DNA from: Pseudomonas sp. IB20
GTDB lineage: Bacteria > Pseudomonadota > Gammaproteobacteria > Pseudomonadales > Pseudomonadaceae
NCBI RefSeq assembly: GCF_009707325.1
Contig: NZ_CP046103.1
Coordinates: 248,001-312,000, forward strand
Direction of reading: 5' to 3'
DNA: 64,000 nt
Shown: positions 20,299 through 29,650 of the stretch, piece after piece
Layout of the letters: the number at the start of each line of letters is the position of its first letter
How positions within the stretch are numbered: position 1 is the first letter of the stretch
The notes under the pieces: generated by a model
Told to the model about the DNA's origin: nothing
Databases searched by the model: none
What the model saw: the letters and a program-made list of their open reading frames with translations, nothing else
Translations under genes and position numbers: made by a program

Positions 20299-20323
20299 AA
20301 ATGTGGGAGCTGGCTTGCCGGCG
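20299..20323. repeat. Single REP arm after envZ
   Basis: AAATGTGGGAGCTGGCTTGCCGG is one arm of the REP family seen throughout the window. It lies between the convergent ends of envZ and rimK. Confidence 0.75.
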
Positions 20324-20354
20324 TCTTTTTGTGGTGTTTGATAAATGAGCTGAT

Positions 20355-21260
20355 TCAGCCCTTACCCTTGGTCCGCGTCATATTCGGCCCACCATTCTTC
20401 TCCAGATGCTGAATGATGATCCCCGCCACATCCTTCCCGGTGGTGGTCTCAATCCCTTCCAGACCCGGCGATGAGTTCACTTCCATCACCAACGGCCCAT
20501 GGTTTGATCGCAGGATATCCACGCCCGCTACCGCCAGCCCCATCACCTTGGCCGCCCGCAGCGCAGTCATGCGTTCCTCCGGGGTGATCTTGATCAGGCT
20601 GGCACTGCCGCCACGGTGCAGGTTGGAACGGAATTCCCCCGGCTTGGCCTGGCGCTTCATTGCCGCAATCACCTTGTCGCCCACCACAAAGCAGCGGATA
20701 TCCGCACCGCCGGCTTCCTTGATGTATTCCTGCACCATGATGTTCTGTTTGAGGCCCATGAACGCCTCGATCACTGACTCTGCCGCGGTTGCGGTTTCGC
20801 ACAGCACCACGCCAATGCCCTGGGTGCCTTCCAGCACCTTGATCACCAGCGGCGCGCCGTTGACCATGTCGATCAGGTCGGGGATGTCATCGGGGGAGTG
20901 CGCAAAGCCGGTCACCGGCAGGCCGATACCGCGCCGCGACAGCAGCTGCAGCGAACGTAGCTTGTCTCGCGAGCGCGCAATGGCTACCGATTCATTGAGG
21001 GGGAATACGCCCATCATTTCAAACTGGCGCAACACCGCGCAGCCATAAAACGTCACCGAGGCACCGATACGCGGGATCACCGCATCGAAGCCTTCCAACG
21101 GCTTGCCCCGGTAGTGGATCTGCGGCTTGTGGCTGGCAATGTTCATGTAGGCACGCAACGTGTCGATCACCACCATTTCGTGGCCACGTTCGGTGCCGGC
21201 CTCGACCAGGCGGCGGGTGGAATACAGACGCGGGTTTCGCGACAGCACAGCAATCTTCAT
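20355..21260 (-). CDS. rimK: Ribosomal protein S6 glutamate ligase
   Basis: This 301-residue ATP-grasp enzyme adds glutamate residues to the C-terminus of ribosomal protein S6. The ATP-grasp features include [19 protein letters not shown] and the metal-binding [14 protein letters not shown] near residues 255-270. Its ATG overlaps the rimB stop (ATGA). The rimA-rimB-rimK order is the one described in P. fluorescens SBW25, where RimK remodels the ribosome and is controlled by RimA, RimB and cyclic-di-GMP. The gene is complete. Confidence 0.95.
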   Translation of the reverse strand: MKIAVLSRNPRLYSTRRLVEAGTERGHEMVVIDTLRAYMNIASHKPQIHYRGKPLEGFDAVIPRIGASVTFYGCAVLRQFEMMGVFPLNESVAIARSRDKLRSLQLLSRRGIGLPVTGFAHSPDDIPDLIDMVNGAPLVIKVLEGTQGIGVVLCETATAAESVIEAFMGLKQNIMVQEYIKEAGGADIRCFVVGDKVIAAMKRQAKPGEFRSNLHRGGSASLIKITPEERMTALRAAKVMGLAVAGVDILRSNHGPLVMEVNSSPGLEGIETTTGKDVAGIIIQHLEKNGGPNMTRTKGKG

Positions 21261-21739
21261 GCAGCACCTGGGGCAGAAATAGTAGAGACCGGGAACACCG
21301 GCTTGTCTTGAACGTACTTGACGCCGGGACTGACCACCAAATGGCCGTCAATCAGCGCCTTGGAGCCCAGCAACAGGCGATAACGCATGGCCTTGCGGCA
21401 GGCGAGGGTGAATTCCACCCGCCATACCCGATCACCCAGCGCCAGGGTGGTGCTGATCACGTAGCGCACCTGCGCATGGCCGTTGGAGCTCTTGATGGTC
21501 TTCATCGTCACCACCGGCGCCTCGCAGCGCCGGTGACGCAGTTGCACCACGCTGCCCAGGTGCGCGGTAAAGCGCACCCACTTCTCACCGTCGCGCTCAA
21601 ATGGCTCGATATCGGTGGCGTGCAGGCTCGAGGTGCTGGCACCGGTGTCGATCTTTGCGCGCAGGCCCGCCACTCCCAAGTCGGGAAGTGCCACCCACTC
21701 ACGCAGACCCACAACGGTCAAATGGTCAAATGTCTTCAA
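21257..21739 (-). CDS. rimB: RimB, retropepsin-like RimK-associated protein
   Basis: This 160-residue protein has the aspartic-protease-like motif [11 protein letters not shown] (D31) and belongs to the RimK-linked retropepsin-like (formerly ATP-dependent zinc protease) family. Between a cyclic-di-GMP phosphodiesterase gene and rimK, it is the RimB component that tunes RimK activity in SBW25. No signal peptide is seen, so it is probably cytoplasmic. It is 13 bases after rimA and overlaps rimK by four bases. The proteolytic role is suggested by the motif, not proven. Confidence 0.9.
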   Translation of the reverse strand: MKTFDHLTVVGLREWVALPDLGVAGLRAKIDTGASTSSLHATDIEPFERDGEKWVRFTAHLGSVVQLRHRRCEAPVVTMKTIKSSNGHAQVRYVISTTLALGDRVWRVEFTLACRKAMRYRLLLGSKALIDGHLVVSPGVKYVQDKPVFPVSTISAPGAA

Positions 21740-21752
21740 TATGGGTAACCGA

Positions 21753-22532
21753 TCAGTTCGCCCAGGCGTGAGGTGGAACCTCGGCCAAGGCTTTGAATGC
21801 AGGCTTGGCGAACCAGTAGCCTTGCATCAGAAATATTCCGCAGTCGGACAGGAAGTCACGCTCGCCGGCACTTTCGATGCCTTCGGCAATGACAGTAACG
21901 CCCAACTGCTCACAGATTGTGACAATCCCCTGGACGATTACCTGGCGGACACGATCCTGGTCGACATCGCGAATCAGCGCCATGTCGAGTTTGATCAGGT
22001 CAGGTTGGAAATCGGCCAGCAGATTCAGCCCCGAATAGCCCGCGCCGAAATCGTCGATGGCGGTCTTGAAGCCGAATTCGCGGTATTCACGCAGAATATT
22101 GGTCAAATGGCGATAGTTATCTACGTGCTCGCTTTCCAGCGTTTCAAAAATCAGCTGGTTCAGCGGAAAATTATGCGCACGGGCCGCCTCCAAGGTGCTG
22201 CGAATGCACAGCTCCGGCCGGTACACGGCATTGGGCATAAAGTTGATCGAAAGATGGGTTTGCATCCCCAAGGCAGCGGCGCCGGCAATCGCCTTGGTAC
22301 GGCAACGCTGGTCAAAGCGGTAGCGGTTGCTTTCGTTGACCTGCTCCAGCACCGATAACGCCCCTTCGCCATTGATGCCTCGCACTAAGGCTTCGTGGGC
22401 GAAGATCGAATGATCCCTAAGGTCTACGATAGGCTGATAGGCGAACGCAAAATCGAAACCCAGGGGTTCGCTTTGCTGGCAACCCACGCAACGCTGGTCG
22501 GGCGAGGTGAGTGAGGCAGGGAAGTCGGTCAC
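21753..22532 (-). CDS. rimA: RimA, EAL-domain cyclic-di-GMP phosphodiesterase
   Basis: This 259-residue protein is essentially a single EAL domain. E47-A48-L49 is the EAL motif, DDFGAGYS starts at residue 160, KLD is at 181-183 and AEGIE at 216-220, so all the metal and catalytic motifs look intact. A short N-terminal CVGC pair (C15, C18) precedes it. It should break down cyclic-di-GMP, and with RimB it controls RimK. It heads the operon and is divergent from hslR across 116 bases. Confidence 0.93.
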   Translation of the reverse strand: MTDFPASLTSPDQRCVGCQQSEPLGFDFAFAYQPIVDLRDHSIFAHEALVRGINGEGALSVLEQVNESNRYRFDQRCRTKAIAGAAALGMQTHLSINFMPNAVYRPELCIRSTLEAARAHNFPLNQLIFETLESEHVDNYRHLTNILREYREFGFKTAIDDFGAGYSGLNLLADFQPDLIKLDMALIRDVDQDRVRQVIVQGIVTICEQLGVTVIAEGIESAGERDFLSDCGIFLMQGYWFAKPAFKALAEVPPHAWAN

Positions 22533-22648
22533 AGCGTATCCTCGCGAAAACAGGGTGGTGCCTGGCGTATCTTAGGTGAGCGTTGGGGTTTCTGCGTCGA
22601 AGGTCTTCAACGTTAAAGTTGCGACATTTTTCAGAGCGAGGAATTCAA

Positions 22649-23056
22649 GTGGCTCAAAAGCAGGAAGAGGAAGAAAAAGTCCGTTTGGACAAGTGGCTGT
22701 GGGCCGCGCGTTTCTTTAAAACCCGTGCCCTGGCCAAGGCCGCCATTGAGAGCGGTAAAGTGCACCATCGTGGGGAGCGCTGCAAGCCGGGCAAGGAACC
22801 GCGCGTCGGTGATGAGCTGCAGATTCGTGTGGGGTTTGATGAAAAGACCGTCGTGGTGCAGGCCCTGTCCGTTGTGCGTCGCGGTGCACCCCAAGCGCAG
22901 GCGCTGTACACCGAAACCGAAGCCAGCATCGCCAAGCGCGAAAACGCGGCGGCCATGCGTAAGGCGGGGGCTACCGGCATGACCACCGATGGCAAACCGA
23001 GCAAGAAGCAGCGTCGCGATTTGTTCAAATTTCGCGGCAGTGGCAATGATGATTGA
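22649..23056 (+). CDS. hslR: Hsp15, ribosome-associated heat shock protein
   Basis: The start is GTG 22649, with GCGAGGA just upstream; the open frame reaches back to 22583, but the added residues have no family match. The 135-residue protein has an S4 RNA-binding domain at about residues 12-75 (VRLDKWLWAARFFKTRALAK) and a basic tail. Hsp15 rescues stalled 50S subunits carrying nascent chains. It sits close to hslO (Hsp33) and beside rimABK, grouping translation and stress genes. E. coli hslR and hslO are also adjacent. Confidence 0.92.
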   Translation: MAQKQEEEEKVRLDKWLWAARFFKTRALAKAAIESGKVHHRGERCKPGKEPRVGDELQIRVGFDEKTVVVQALSVVRRGAPQAQALYTETEASIAKRENAAAMRKAGATGMTTDGKPSKKQRRDLFKFRGSGNDD

Positions 23057-23100
23057 TTGTGCAAATCTCCAGCAAACAAGGAGATCAACTGTGGGGGCCG

Positions 23101-23191
23101 GCAACCCAGCTCCCACATGAATAGGCGGTGTTACGCGGCAGTGCCACGCAACCCAGCTCCCACATGAATAGGCGGTGTTACGCGGCAGTGC
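23101..23191. repeat. Tandem duplication at the 3' end of the LpxT-like gene (2 x 44 bp)
   Basis: Positions 23101-23144 equal 23148-23191 (period 47). The second copy carries the last codons and stop of the phosphatase gene, and the first copy repeats them downstream. Each includes ACCCAGCTCCCACAT, a REP arm end; GTGGGGGCCGG at 23091 can pair with it. Confidence 0.88.
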
Positions 23192-23981
23192 GCATGACGC
23201 TCAATCGCCCGATTACCGGCAACTTGCCCAGCAACCCAAACAACGGTGCCGTCACCCGCAACAATGCGCCCGACACCTTCGCCGCAAACGGCGTGTAGTA
23301 ACCCCACCCCAGCGCCAACAACGCCAGCAACACGCCGCCGATGTAATCGTCCTGCCCCCAATGCGTACCCGCCACCAGTCGCGGCATCATGAACAGCAGC
23401 GCCAGGCCCCAGATCACCAGCACTTGGCCGATGCGCTTGGCAAATACCGTCATGAACATGCCCCAGATCAACAGTACCGACGCATGATCGCCAGGGAAAC
23501 TCTGACCCGAACGGTCCTTCAGCTCCCAGGTTTTCTCCAGCCCTGGGAAATAGTCGCTCATGTGAGTCGCGCCACTGATCATCATCGACGGGCTGCTGTG
23601 TTGCCAGCCCATTTGCGTGGCAAGCTTGGAGAACAGCATGCGGATAAACAGCAACAGCAGCAGAATGCCAAGGAAACCAAAGAACGCCTGGCGTACCTGA
23701 ACCGCCTTGAACACCCAATCACCGCGAATCAGCAGCGCCAGTAAAATCACTCCGACCACGGCATCAAACGGCCGCAAGCTGGCCACTGCCCACACATGCA
23801 GCCAGGTCGAATTGCTCGCCAGTGGGTCATTGAGCAGGTGAAACAGCCATTCGTCGAAAATCACACACAGCATCTGGCCAGTGGGCCACAGCCAAAAACA
23901 CAGCAGCCCGATAGCGAGTAGATTGCATAGAGCCCATCGCCGGAGGTTCCACTTGGCTTGGAACAAACCCGGATTGTTCAT
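23178..23981 (-). CDS. PAP2-family phosphatase, LpxT-like
   Basis: With the ATG at 23981 (AAGGGA six bases upstream) the protein has 267 residues and about six membrane segments. The PAP2 motifs are SFPGDHASV at residues 161-169 and [13 protein letters not shown] from residue 200. Together with KDRSGQ before the PGDH motif they resemble E. coli LpxT, which moves phosphate from undecaprenyl diphosphate to lipid A. Other lipid phosphatases of the same fold are possible. The frame also opens at 24047. It is divergent from hslO, and the 95 bases between the two ATGs are AT-rich. Confidence 0.78.
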   Translation of the reverse strand: MNNPGLFQAKWNLRRWALCNLLAIGLLCFWLWPTGQMLCVIFDEWLFHLLNDPLASNSTWLHVWAVASLRPFDAVVGVILLALLIRGDWVFKAVQVRQAFFGFLGILLLLLFIRMLFSKLATQMGWQHSSPSMMISGATHMSDYFPGLEKTWELKDRSGQSFPGDHASVLLIWGMFMTVFAKRIGQVLVIWGLALLFMMPRLVAGTHWGQDDYIGGVLLALLALGWGYYTPFAAKVSGALLRVTAPLFGLLGKLPVIGRLSVMRTAA

Positions 23982-24075
23982 AAACTGTCCCTTCAAGCCG
24001 CACCAATATGGTGCTAAAGCGTTTAATTTTATAAACCTTGTAATCATTTTGTCATCAATTCAGATACCCAGACCT

Positions 24076-24978
24076 ATGACTGATCTACCGGATACCGACT
24101 TCACCCAACGCTTCATCTTCGACGAGAACGACGCCCGCGGCGAACTGGTCTCGCTGGAGCGCAGCTATGCCGAAGTCCTCGCCAAGCATCCCTATCCGGA
24201 GCCGGTCGCGCAGCTGCTCGGTGAACTGATGGCGGCGGCGTCGTTGCTGGTGGGCACCATGAAGTTCGACGGTTTGCTGATTTTGCAGGCGCGTTCCGAA
24301 GGCCCGGTACCGATGCTGATGATCGAGTGCTCCAGCGAGCGCGAAATCCGTGGCCTGGCCCGTTACGACGCCGACTTGATTGCGCCGGACGCGACCCTTG
24401 GCGACCTGATGGCCAACGGCGTGCTGGCGATCACCGTCGACCCGACGGAAGGCCAGCGTTACCAGGGCATCGTCGACCTCGACGGCGAAACCCTGTCGGA
24501 CTGCTTCACCAACTATTTCGTGATGTCCCAGCAAGTCGGCACCAAGTTCTGGCTCAATGCCGACGGCAAGCGCGCCCGTGGCCTGCTGCTGCAACAACTG
24601 CCGGCCGACCGCATCAAGGATGACGACGAGCGCACCGACAGCTGGCGCAAACTGACCGCCCTGGCCGGCACCCTGACCGCCGAAGAGCTGCTGGGCCTGG
24701 ACAACGAAACCATCCTGCATCGCCTGTACCACGAGGAGGCCGTGCGCCTGTTCGACGCACAGGGCCTGCGCTTCCGTTGCAGCTGCTCGCGCGAGCGTTC
24801 GGCGAATGCCTTGGTCAGCCTGGGCCTGGAAGATGCACAAAATCTGGTGGTGGAGCACGGCGGCAATATCGAGATCGACTGCCAGTTCTGCAACCAGCGT
24901 TACCTGTTCGATGCCGCCGATGTCGCCCAATTATTCGCCGGTGCAGGCATTGACACCCCTTCCGATACCCGCCACTAA
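24076..24978 (+). CDS. hslO: Hsp33 redox-regulated chaperone
   Basis: The 300-residue holdase starts at ATG 24076 ([13 protein letters not shown]). The zinc-binding cysteines that form disulfides on oxidation are C235, C237, C269 and C272 (CSC ... CQFC), the full Hsp33 CXC/CXXC set. It protects proteins during oxidative heat stress. The frame opens further upstream at 23881, but that part overlaps the divergent gene and lacks family similarity. Confidence 0.94.
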   Translation: MTDLPDTDFTQRFIFDENDARGELVSLERSYAEVLAKHPYPEPVAQLLGELMAAASLLVGTMKFDGLLILQARSEGPVPMLMIECSSEREIRGLARYDADLIAPDATLGDLMANGVLAITVDPTEGQRYQGIVDLDGETLSDCFTNYFVMSQQVGTKFWLNADGKRARGLLLQQLPADRIKDDDERTDSWRKLTALAGTLTAEELLGLDNETILHRLYHEEAVRLFDAQGLRFRCSCSRERSANALVSLGLEDAQNLVVEHGGNIEIDCQFCNQRYLFDAADVAQLFAGAGIDTPSDTRH

Positions 24979-25062
24979 AACGTTTAAGCACAGGTAAATC
25001 ACCTGACAAACGCCGGATTAGCGCAGTTCTGACGGGAGGGCCCTACTCTTTTTGGGCTTTTC

Positions 25063-25147
25063 TGGCATAATCCGGCCCACTTTTTTCGCGGTAGTAGTGC
25101 GCAACTTTCTACTACAAAACGTTTGGAGCACTCGGCCATAGGCCGAC
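25063..25147 (+). promoter_or_regulatory. pckA promoter and structured leader
   Basis: TGGCATAAT (25063-25071) is an extended -10 box. The leader then holds two inverted repeats: GTAGTAG ... CTACTAC (25091-25097 with 25109-25115) and CGGCC-ATA-GGCCG (25134-25146) shortly before the ribosome site GGGGAACC. The rest of 24979-25062 contains no gene. Confidence 0.5.
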
Positions 25148-25157
25148 GGGGAACCTC

Positions 25158-26699
25158 ATGACGCAAGCCAATAACGCCGTATACACCGATCTGAGTGTTG
25201 ACGATCTGGTCAAAGAAGCCCTGCAGCGCGGTGAAGGCGTGCTTGCCGATACTGGCGCGCTGGTCGTAGAAACCGGTCACCGTACCGGCCGTTCTCCGGT
25301 CGATCGTTTCATCGTTGAAGAGCCTTCTACCCAAGACGCAATCGCCTGGGGCCCGATCAACCGCAAGTTCCCGGCCGACAAGTTCGATGCCCTGTGGAAC
25401 CGCGTAGAAGCATTCAATAACGCGCAAGAGCATTTCGTTTCCCACGTTCACGTAGGGGCTGCGCAAGACCACTACCTGGCCGTGAAAATGACCACCCAGA
25501 CTGCCTGGCAGAACCTGTTCGGTCGTTGCCTGTTCATCAACCCGGCCCAGTACAACCCAGCCGGCCGTGACGAGTGGCAAGTGCTTAACGTGACCAACTT
25601 CGAGTGCGTGCCAGAGCGTGACGGCACTAACTCCGACGGTTGCGTGATCCTCAACTTCGCACAGAAAAAAGTCCTGATCGCCGGCATGCGTTACGCCGGT
25701 GAAATGAAAAAAGCCATGTTCTCGGTGCAGAACTTCCTGCTGCCGGCCGCTGACGTGCTGCCAATGCACTGCGCCGCCAACATCGGCGAAGCAGGCGACG
25801 TGACCCTGTTCTTCGGCCTGTCGGGCACCGGTAAAACTACCCTGTCCGCCGACGAAAGCCGTTACCTGATCGGTGACGACGAACACGGCTGGGGCGAAGG
25901 CGTGGTGTTCAACATCGAAGGCGGTTGCTATGCCAAGTGCATCGACCTCTCCGAGAAGAACGAGCCGGTTATCTGGAAAGCCATCAAGCACGGCACCGTG
26001 CTCGAAAACGTGGTAATCGACGATGCCAAGCACGCCGACTACACCAATGTCAGCCTGACCCAGAACAGCCGTGCCGCCTACCCGCTGGAGCACGTTGCCA
26101 AGCGCTCCGAGCAAAACCTCGGCGGCGAGCCAAACGCTGTGATCTTCCTGACCTGCGACCTGACCGGCGTACTGCCGCCCGTGTCGATCCTCAGCGAAGA
26201 ACAAGCGGCCTACCACTTCCTGTCCGGCTACACCGCGCTGGTGGGCTCGACCGAAATGGGTTCGGGCAGCGGCATCAAGTCGACCTTCTCCACCTGCTTC
26301 GGCGCGCCATTCTTCCCACGCCCGGCCGGTGAATACGCAGAACTGCTGATCAAGCGCGTGCGCGGCTTCGGCTCCAAGGTCTACCTGGTCAACACCGGCT
26401 GGACCGGCGGCGGCTACGGCGTCGGCAAACGCTTCAACATCCCGACCACTCGCGGCGTCATCGCAGCGATCCAGAGCGGCGCGTTGATCGGTGCGCAAAC
26501 CGAACACCTCGACACCATCAACCTCGACGTGCCATTGGCTGTGCCAGGCGTTGAGACTGGCCTGTTGAACCCACGTAACACCTGGGCCGACAAGGCTGCT
26601 TACGACGAAGCGGCGAAAGCGCTGGCGGCTCTGTTCGTCGAGAACTTCAAGAAGTTTGAAGTGAGCGATGCGATCAAGGCGGCTGGGCCTAAGTTGTAA
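25158..26699 (+). CDS. pckA: ATP-dependent phosphoenolpyruvate carboxykinase
   Basis: It converts oxaloacetate and ATP to phosphoenolpyruvate, the entry to gluconeogenesis. The 513-residue length fits the bacterial ATP-type enzyme. The kinase loop GLSGTGKTT lies at residues 220-228 (K226), an early [10 protein letters not shown] binds the substrate, and the C-terminal [13 protein letters not shown] lies near residue 420. The gene is intact and ends in a strong terminator. Its last 278 coding bases plus the terminator recur exactly downstream at 27047, after a 299-bp AT-rich insert. Confidence 0.96.
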   Translation: MTQANNAVYTDLSVDDLVKEALQRGEGVLADTGALVVETGHRTGRSPVDRFIVEEPSTQDAIAWGPINRKFPADKFDALWNRVEAFNNAQEHFVSHVHVGAAQDHYLAVKMTTQTAWQNLFGRCLFINPAQYNPAGRDEWQVLNVTNFECVPERDGTNSDGCVILNFAQKKVLIAGMRYAGEMKKAMFSVQNFLLPAADVLPMHCAANIGEAGDVTLFFGLSGTGKTTLSADESRYLIGDDEHGWGEGVVFNIEGGCYAKCIDLSEKNEPVIWKAIKHGTVLENVVIDDAKHADYTNVSLTQNSRAAYPLEHVAKRSEQNLGGEPNAVIFLTCDLTGVLPPVSILSEEQAAYHFLSGYTALVGSTEMGSGSGIKSTFSTCFGAPFFPRPAGEYAELLIKRVRGFGSKVYLVNTGWTGGGYGVGKRFNIPTTRGVIAAIQSGALIGAQTEHLDTINLDVPLAVPGVETGLLNPRNTWADKAAYDEAAKALAALFVENFKKFEVSDAIKAAGPKL

Positions 26700-26714
26700 G
26701 GTTCGGTTGTTGTG

Positions 26715-26744
26715 AAAAAGCCGCCTCTTGTGGGCGGCTTTTTT
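26715..26744 (+). terminator. pckA terminator
   Basis: AAAAAGCCGCC and GGCGGCTTTTTT form an 11-bp stem with a 7-base loop and a T-run. The same hairpin recurs at 27340-27369 in the duplicated copy. Confidence 0.93.
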
Positions 26745-26747
26745 GTG

Positions 26748-27372
<625 letters not shown>

Positions 27373-27381
27373 CGCGAAGGG

Positions 27382-28245
27382 TTAGTCGGCGATGTGCAAA
27401 ACCACTGCACCGACCAGCACTAACACCACCCCCAGCACCTGAACCGCTGACAACCGCTCCTTGAAAAACACAAACCCCAGAATCGCCGCAATCCCACCCG
27501 ACAACGTACTGATCACCGTCACCACCGAAACCGACCCCGCCATCACGCCCCACGAAAACGCCGAGAAACCACCCAGGTTCATCAAGCTCGCACCGGTCAA
27601 CGTCGCGCAGTTTTTCAGCGGCGGAATCTTCAGGCCGTCCTTGATCTTCAGCACCATCACCACCAGTACGCACAGGCCCACCAGGTAACCCAGCCACAAC
27701 ATGGTGATCGGCCCCAGTGCGGGCAATGTGTAGCGGCCTTGCAGCCAGAAGCTGGTGCCGTACAGCAAGGCGGCGAGCAGGGCGTAGGCGATGGACAGGC
27801 GCGGGTTGTTGTGAGGGACGCCGTTGTCTTTGTGGATGCTGGAGAGGATTACGCCGACGACGCACAGGCCGATGCAGCCGAGTTGGATCAGGCTGATGTG
27901 TTCACCGCTGGCCCAGGACAGCAGTGTGGTGACAACGCCGTAGGACGTCACCAGCGGCGCGACGATGGCGGCTTTGCCCAGGGCGAAGGCCTTGGACAGC
28001 GCAAGGGCGCCGGAGACGGTGAGCAGCGCAGCCGTGAGGCCCAGGAGCCAGACGCTCAACGGGGCATTCAGGGATTTGAACAGGTAGGCCGGGAAGATGA
28101 CCAGCAGCAGGGTCATGATCAAAAAACCGAGGGCTTGGCCGAAGTACACGGCGCGTTTAACGCCGACGGCCCGGGCGTTGAGGCCCACGAGGAAATCCGT
28201 GCCGCCCCAGAGCAGGGCGGCCAGCAGGCCCATGATTACGTCCAT
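27382..28245 (-). CDS. EamA/DMT-family membrane transporter
   Basis: The 287-residue protein has about ten hydrophobic helices in two five-helix halves, the EamA drug/metabolite transporter plan (MGLLAALLWGGTDFLVG at the start and a matching repeat after about residue 145). The start is ATG 28245, with AAGGAC upstream; the frame extends to 28269. The substrate is unknown. Its stop lies only about 13 bases from the duplicated pckA terminator, which could serve both strands. The upstream region is tandemly duplicated. Confidence 0.8.
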   Translation of the reverse strand: MDVIMGLLAALLWGGTDFLVGLNARAVGVKRAVYFGQALGFLIMTLLLVIFPAYLFKSLNAPLSVWLLGLTAALLTVSGALALSKAFALGKAAIVAPLVTSYGVVTTLLSWASGEHISLIQLGCIGLCVVGVILSSIHKDNGVPHNNPRLSIAYALLAALLYGTSFWLQGRYTLPALGPITMLWLGYLVGLCVLVVMVLKIKDGLKIPPLKNCATLTGASLMNLGGFSAFSWGVMAGSVSVVTVISTLSGGIAAILGFVFFKERLSAVQVLGVVLVLVGAVVLHIAD

Positions 28246-28385
28246 GTACGGTCCTTGATAGGTAGGCAATTCGCCAGGTTAGCGCATATCCAATGTGGGA
28301 GCGGGCTTGGGGTACTTGTACGGTCCTTGATAGGTAGGCAATTCGCCAGGTTAGCGCATATCCAATGTGGGAGCGGGCTTGGGGT
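28245..28385. repeat. Tandem duplication of the DMT transporter leader (2 x 69 bp)
   Basis: Positions 28245-28313 and 28317-28385 are identical (period 72). Each includes the ribosome-site region of the transporter gene and a REP arm (CAATGTGGGAGCGGGCTTGG). The second copy ends at the stop of the DUF1493 gene. Confidence 0.9.
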
Positions 28386-28741
28386 CAGCTGAGGTTTTCC
28401 AGGGTCTGCGTGTCCCAGCTATGGGTCTTGATGGCCAGGTAGAGCATGCCGATGGTCAGCGGCACCTTGTCGCCACGGCCTTTGGCCCGACGCTTGAGGA
28501 ACACATCGAACGCCGGTGGTTTGAAGTAACGATAAGCGTCGTAGTCGCCCAGGTCGAGGGCAAACGCTTGCTCCATCGCTTCCATCAATTGCTGAGCCTC
28601 GGCGCCGTCGCAGCCGAGGTCGAGGTTGATCGAGGTTTCGAGGCGAAGAGTCTTGTGTTTCGGCAGGCCGATTTCTTCGTGCAGCAATTGCAGGAGCTGC
28701 TGCATGACGGGGTCTTCGGGGAAGTTGGGGGCCAGGTTCAT
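28385..28741 (-). CDS. DUF1493 family protein (C-terminal part of a split gene)
   Basis: From ATG 28741 this reads 118 residues beginning MNLAPNFPEDP and containing LETSINLDLGCDGAEAQQLM and FDVFLKRRAKGRGDKVPL, typical of the DUF1493 family, small acyl-carrier-like proteins of unknown function. The frame has no stop upstream until about 28930, so in the intact ancestor it was probably the C-terminal part of a longer membrane protein. No clear ribosome site precedes 28741. Whether this part is still made is uncertain. Confidence 0.65.
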   Translation of the reverse strand: MNLAPNFPEDPVMQQLLQLLHEEIGLPKHKTLRLETSINLDLGCDGAEAQQLMEAMEQAFALDLGDYDAYRYFKPPAFDVFLKRRAKGRGDKVPLTIGMLYLAIKTHSWDTQTLENLS

Positions 28742-29105
28742 GGTGGTGGCACGCAGGAGTGGGTGGGTTGGGCCGGGCGACGTTACGCGTCGGTGTTTGT
28801 TTCGCTCCAGCATAAAGCCAATGCCAGTGAAGAGGATGATATAGGCGATGGTACTGTTTATAGGCTCGTGTGCAGAAAAAGTCGGCGTGGGCATCGGTGC
28901 GAATATCAGTACTAGCCCACTGACTAGCAAGGTGAGCCCAAGGCCTATCCGATACTTGTAGTTTTTTATCAGCCAAAAGGTCAGCAGTCAGTAAGCCCAC
29001 TGACAAGGTGAGCCCAAGGCCTATCCGATACTTGTAGTTTTTTATCAGCCAAAAGGTCAGCAGTTGCAGAGTGACGATCAAGGCTAACTCTAAATAAAAG
29101 ATCAC
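28742..29105 (-). pseudogene. Membrane N-terminus of the DUF1493 gene, frameshifted by a tandem duplication
   Basis: GTG 29105 starts MIFYLELALIVTLQLL and two more hydrophobic segments follow, but a duplicated stretch (28928-28988 = 29004-29064, period 76) throws the frame. Removing one 76-bp unit gives a single 214-residue frame from 29105 to 28385: membrane helices, then DUF1493. Because 76 is not a multiple of three, the duplication explains the break fully. It is either a real recent disruption or an assembly error. Confidence 0.7.
28928..29064. repeat. Tandem duplication inside the DUF1493 membrane gene (2 x 61 bp)
   Basis: Positions 28928-28988 are repeated exactly at 29004-29064. The flanking AGCCCACTGAC is also present before both copies, with a 3-base difference, so the similar region is about 75 bp. 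Confidence 0.9.
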
Positions 29106-29650
29106 GCTGTTTCTGCCGGGACAGTTGAGAGGGCGCTAGTTTCAGTCATGCGCAGGTGAGTTATGTAGGGGGGGAGCAGGTGTTTTAAGTAGTTTGGGAA
29201 GGGGACTACGTGATGTGTGACGGTTTCTCACGGCCTTTTCCGGTATTTGCGATTTACCAGTGATTTTTTGGGCAGCAACCATCAAATGAGTGAGCAGGGC
29301 ACGCCAGCGCCTACAGGTTTTAGCTCAGTGGCTGGCTTGGTTGTGGTTGCTTATCGACCGCCGGTTGCAGCTTTACGTGCTGCGCTGCTTCCAGCAGGTC
29401 ACAGCGGCTCCTTGTCGTCGCCGAAACGCGCAAGGGCAATGCGGGCAAGGCGGCACGTTGCAGGGAAAACAGGAGTGTGTTGGGCATTCACGACTCCTTG
29501 TCGGGGCTTGCGATCAAGCGTGCTACTGTCTGCGTTTTTGCGCAGGCTTGCTGGTTTTCTCTGTATCAGTTTGTAGCGTTTATTCCCGACCTTTTCCTGA
29601 TCGCTGGACTATGTTTTTGACTCCTTCAGCGGTCAATGGAGTGACAGCTT
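29106..29650. other. Intergenic region upstream of recQ, no gene seen
   Basis: This 545-bp stretch has an open frame at 29217-29576 on the plus strand, but it is Arg/Ala-rich, has no ribosome site and matches nothing I know. The recQ promoter probably lies in 29570-29640. GGAG stands 9 bases before the recQ ATG. Confidence 0.5.

Noticed and set aside
29217..29576. 119-residue frame before recQ
   Set aside because: No ribosome site, Arg/Ala/Ser-rich composition and no family resemblance.
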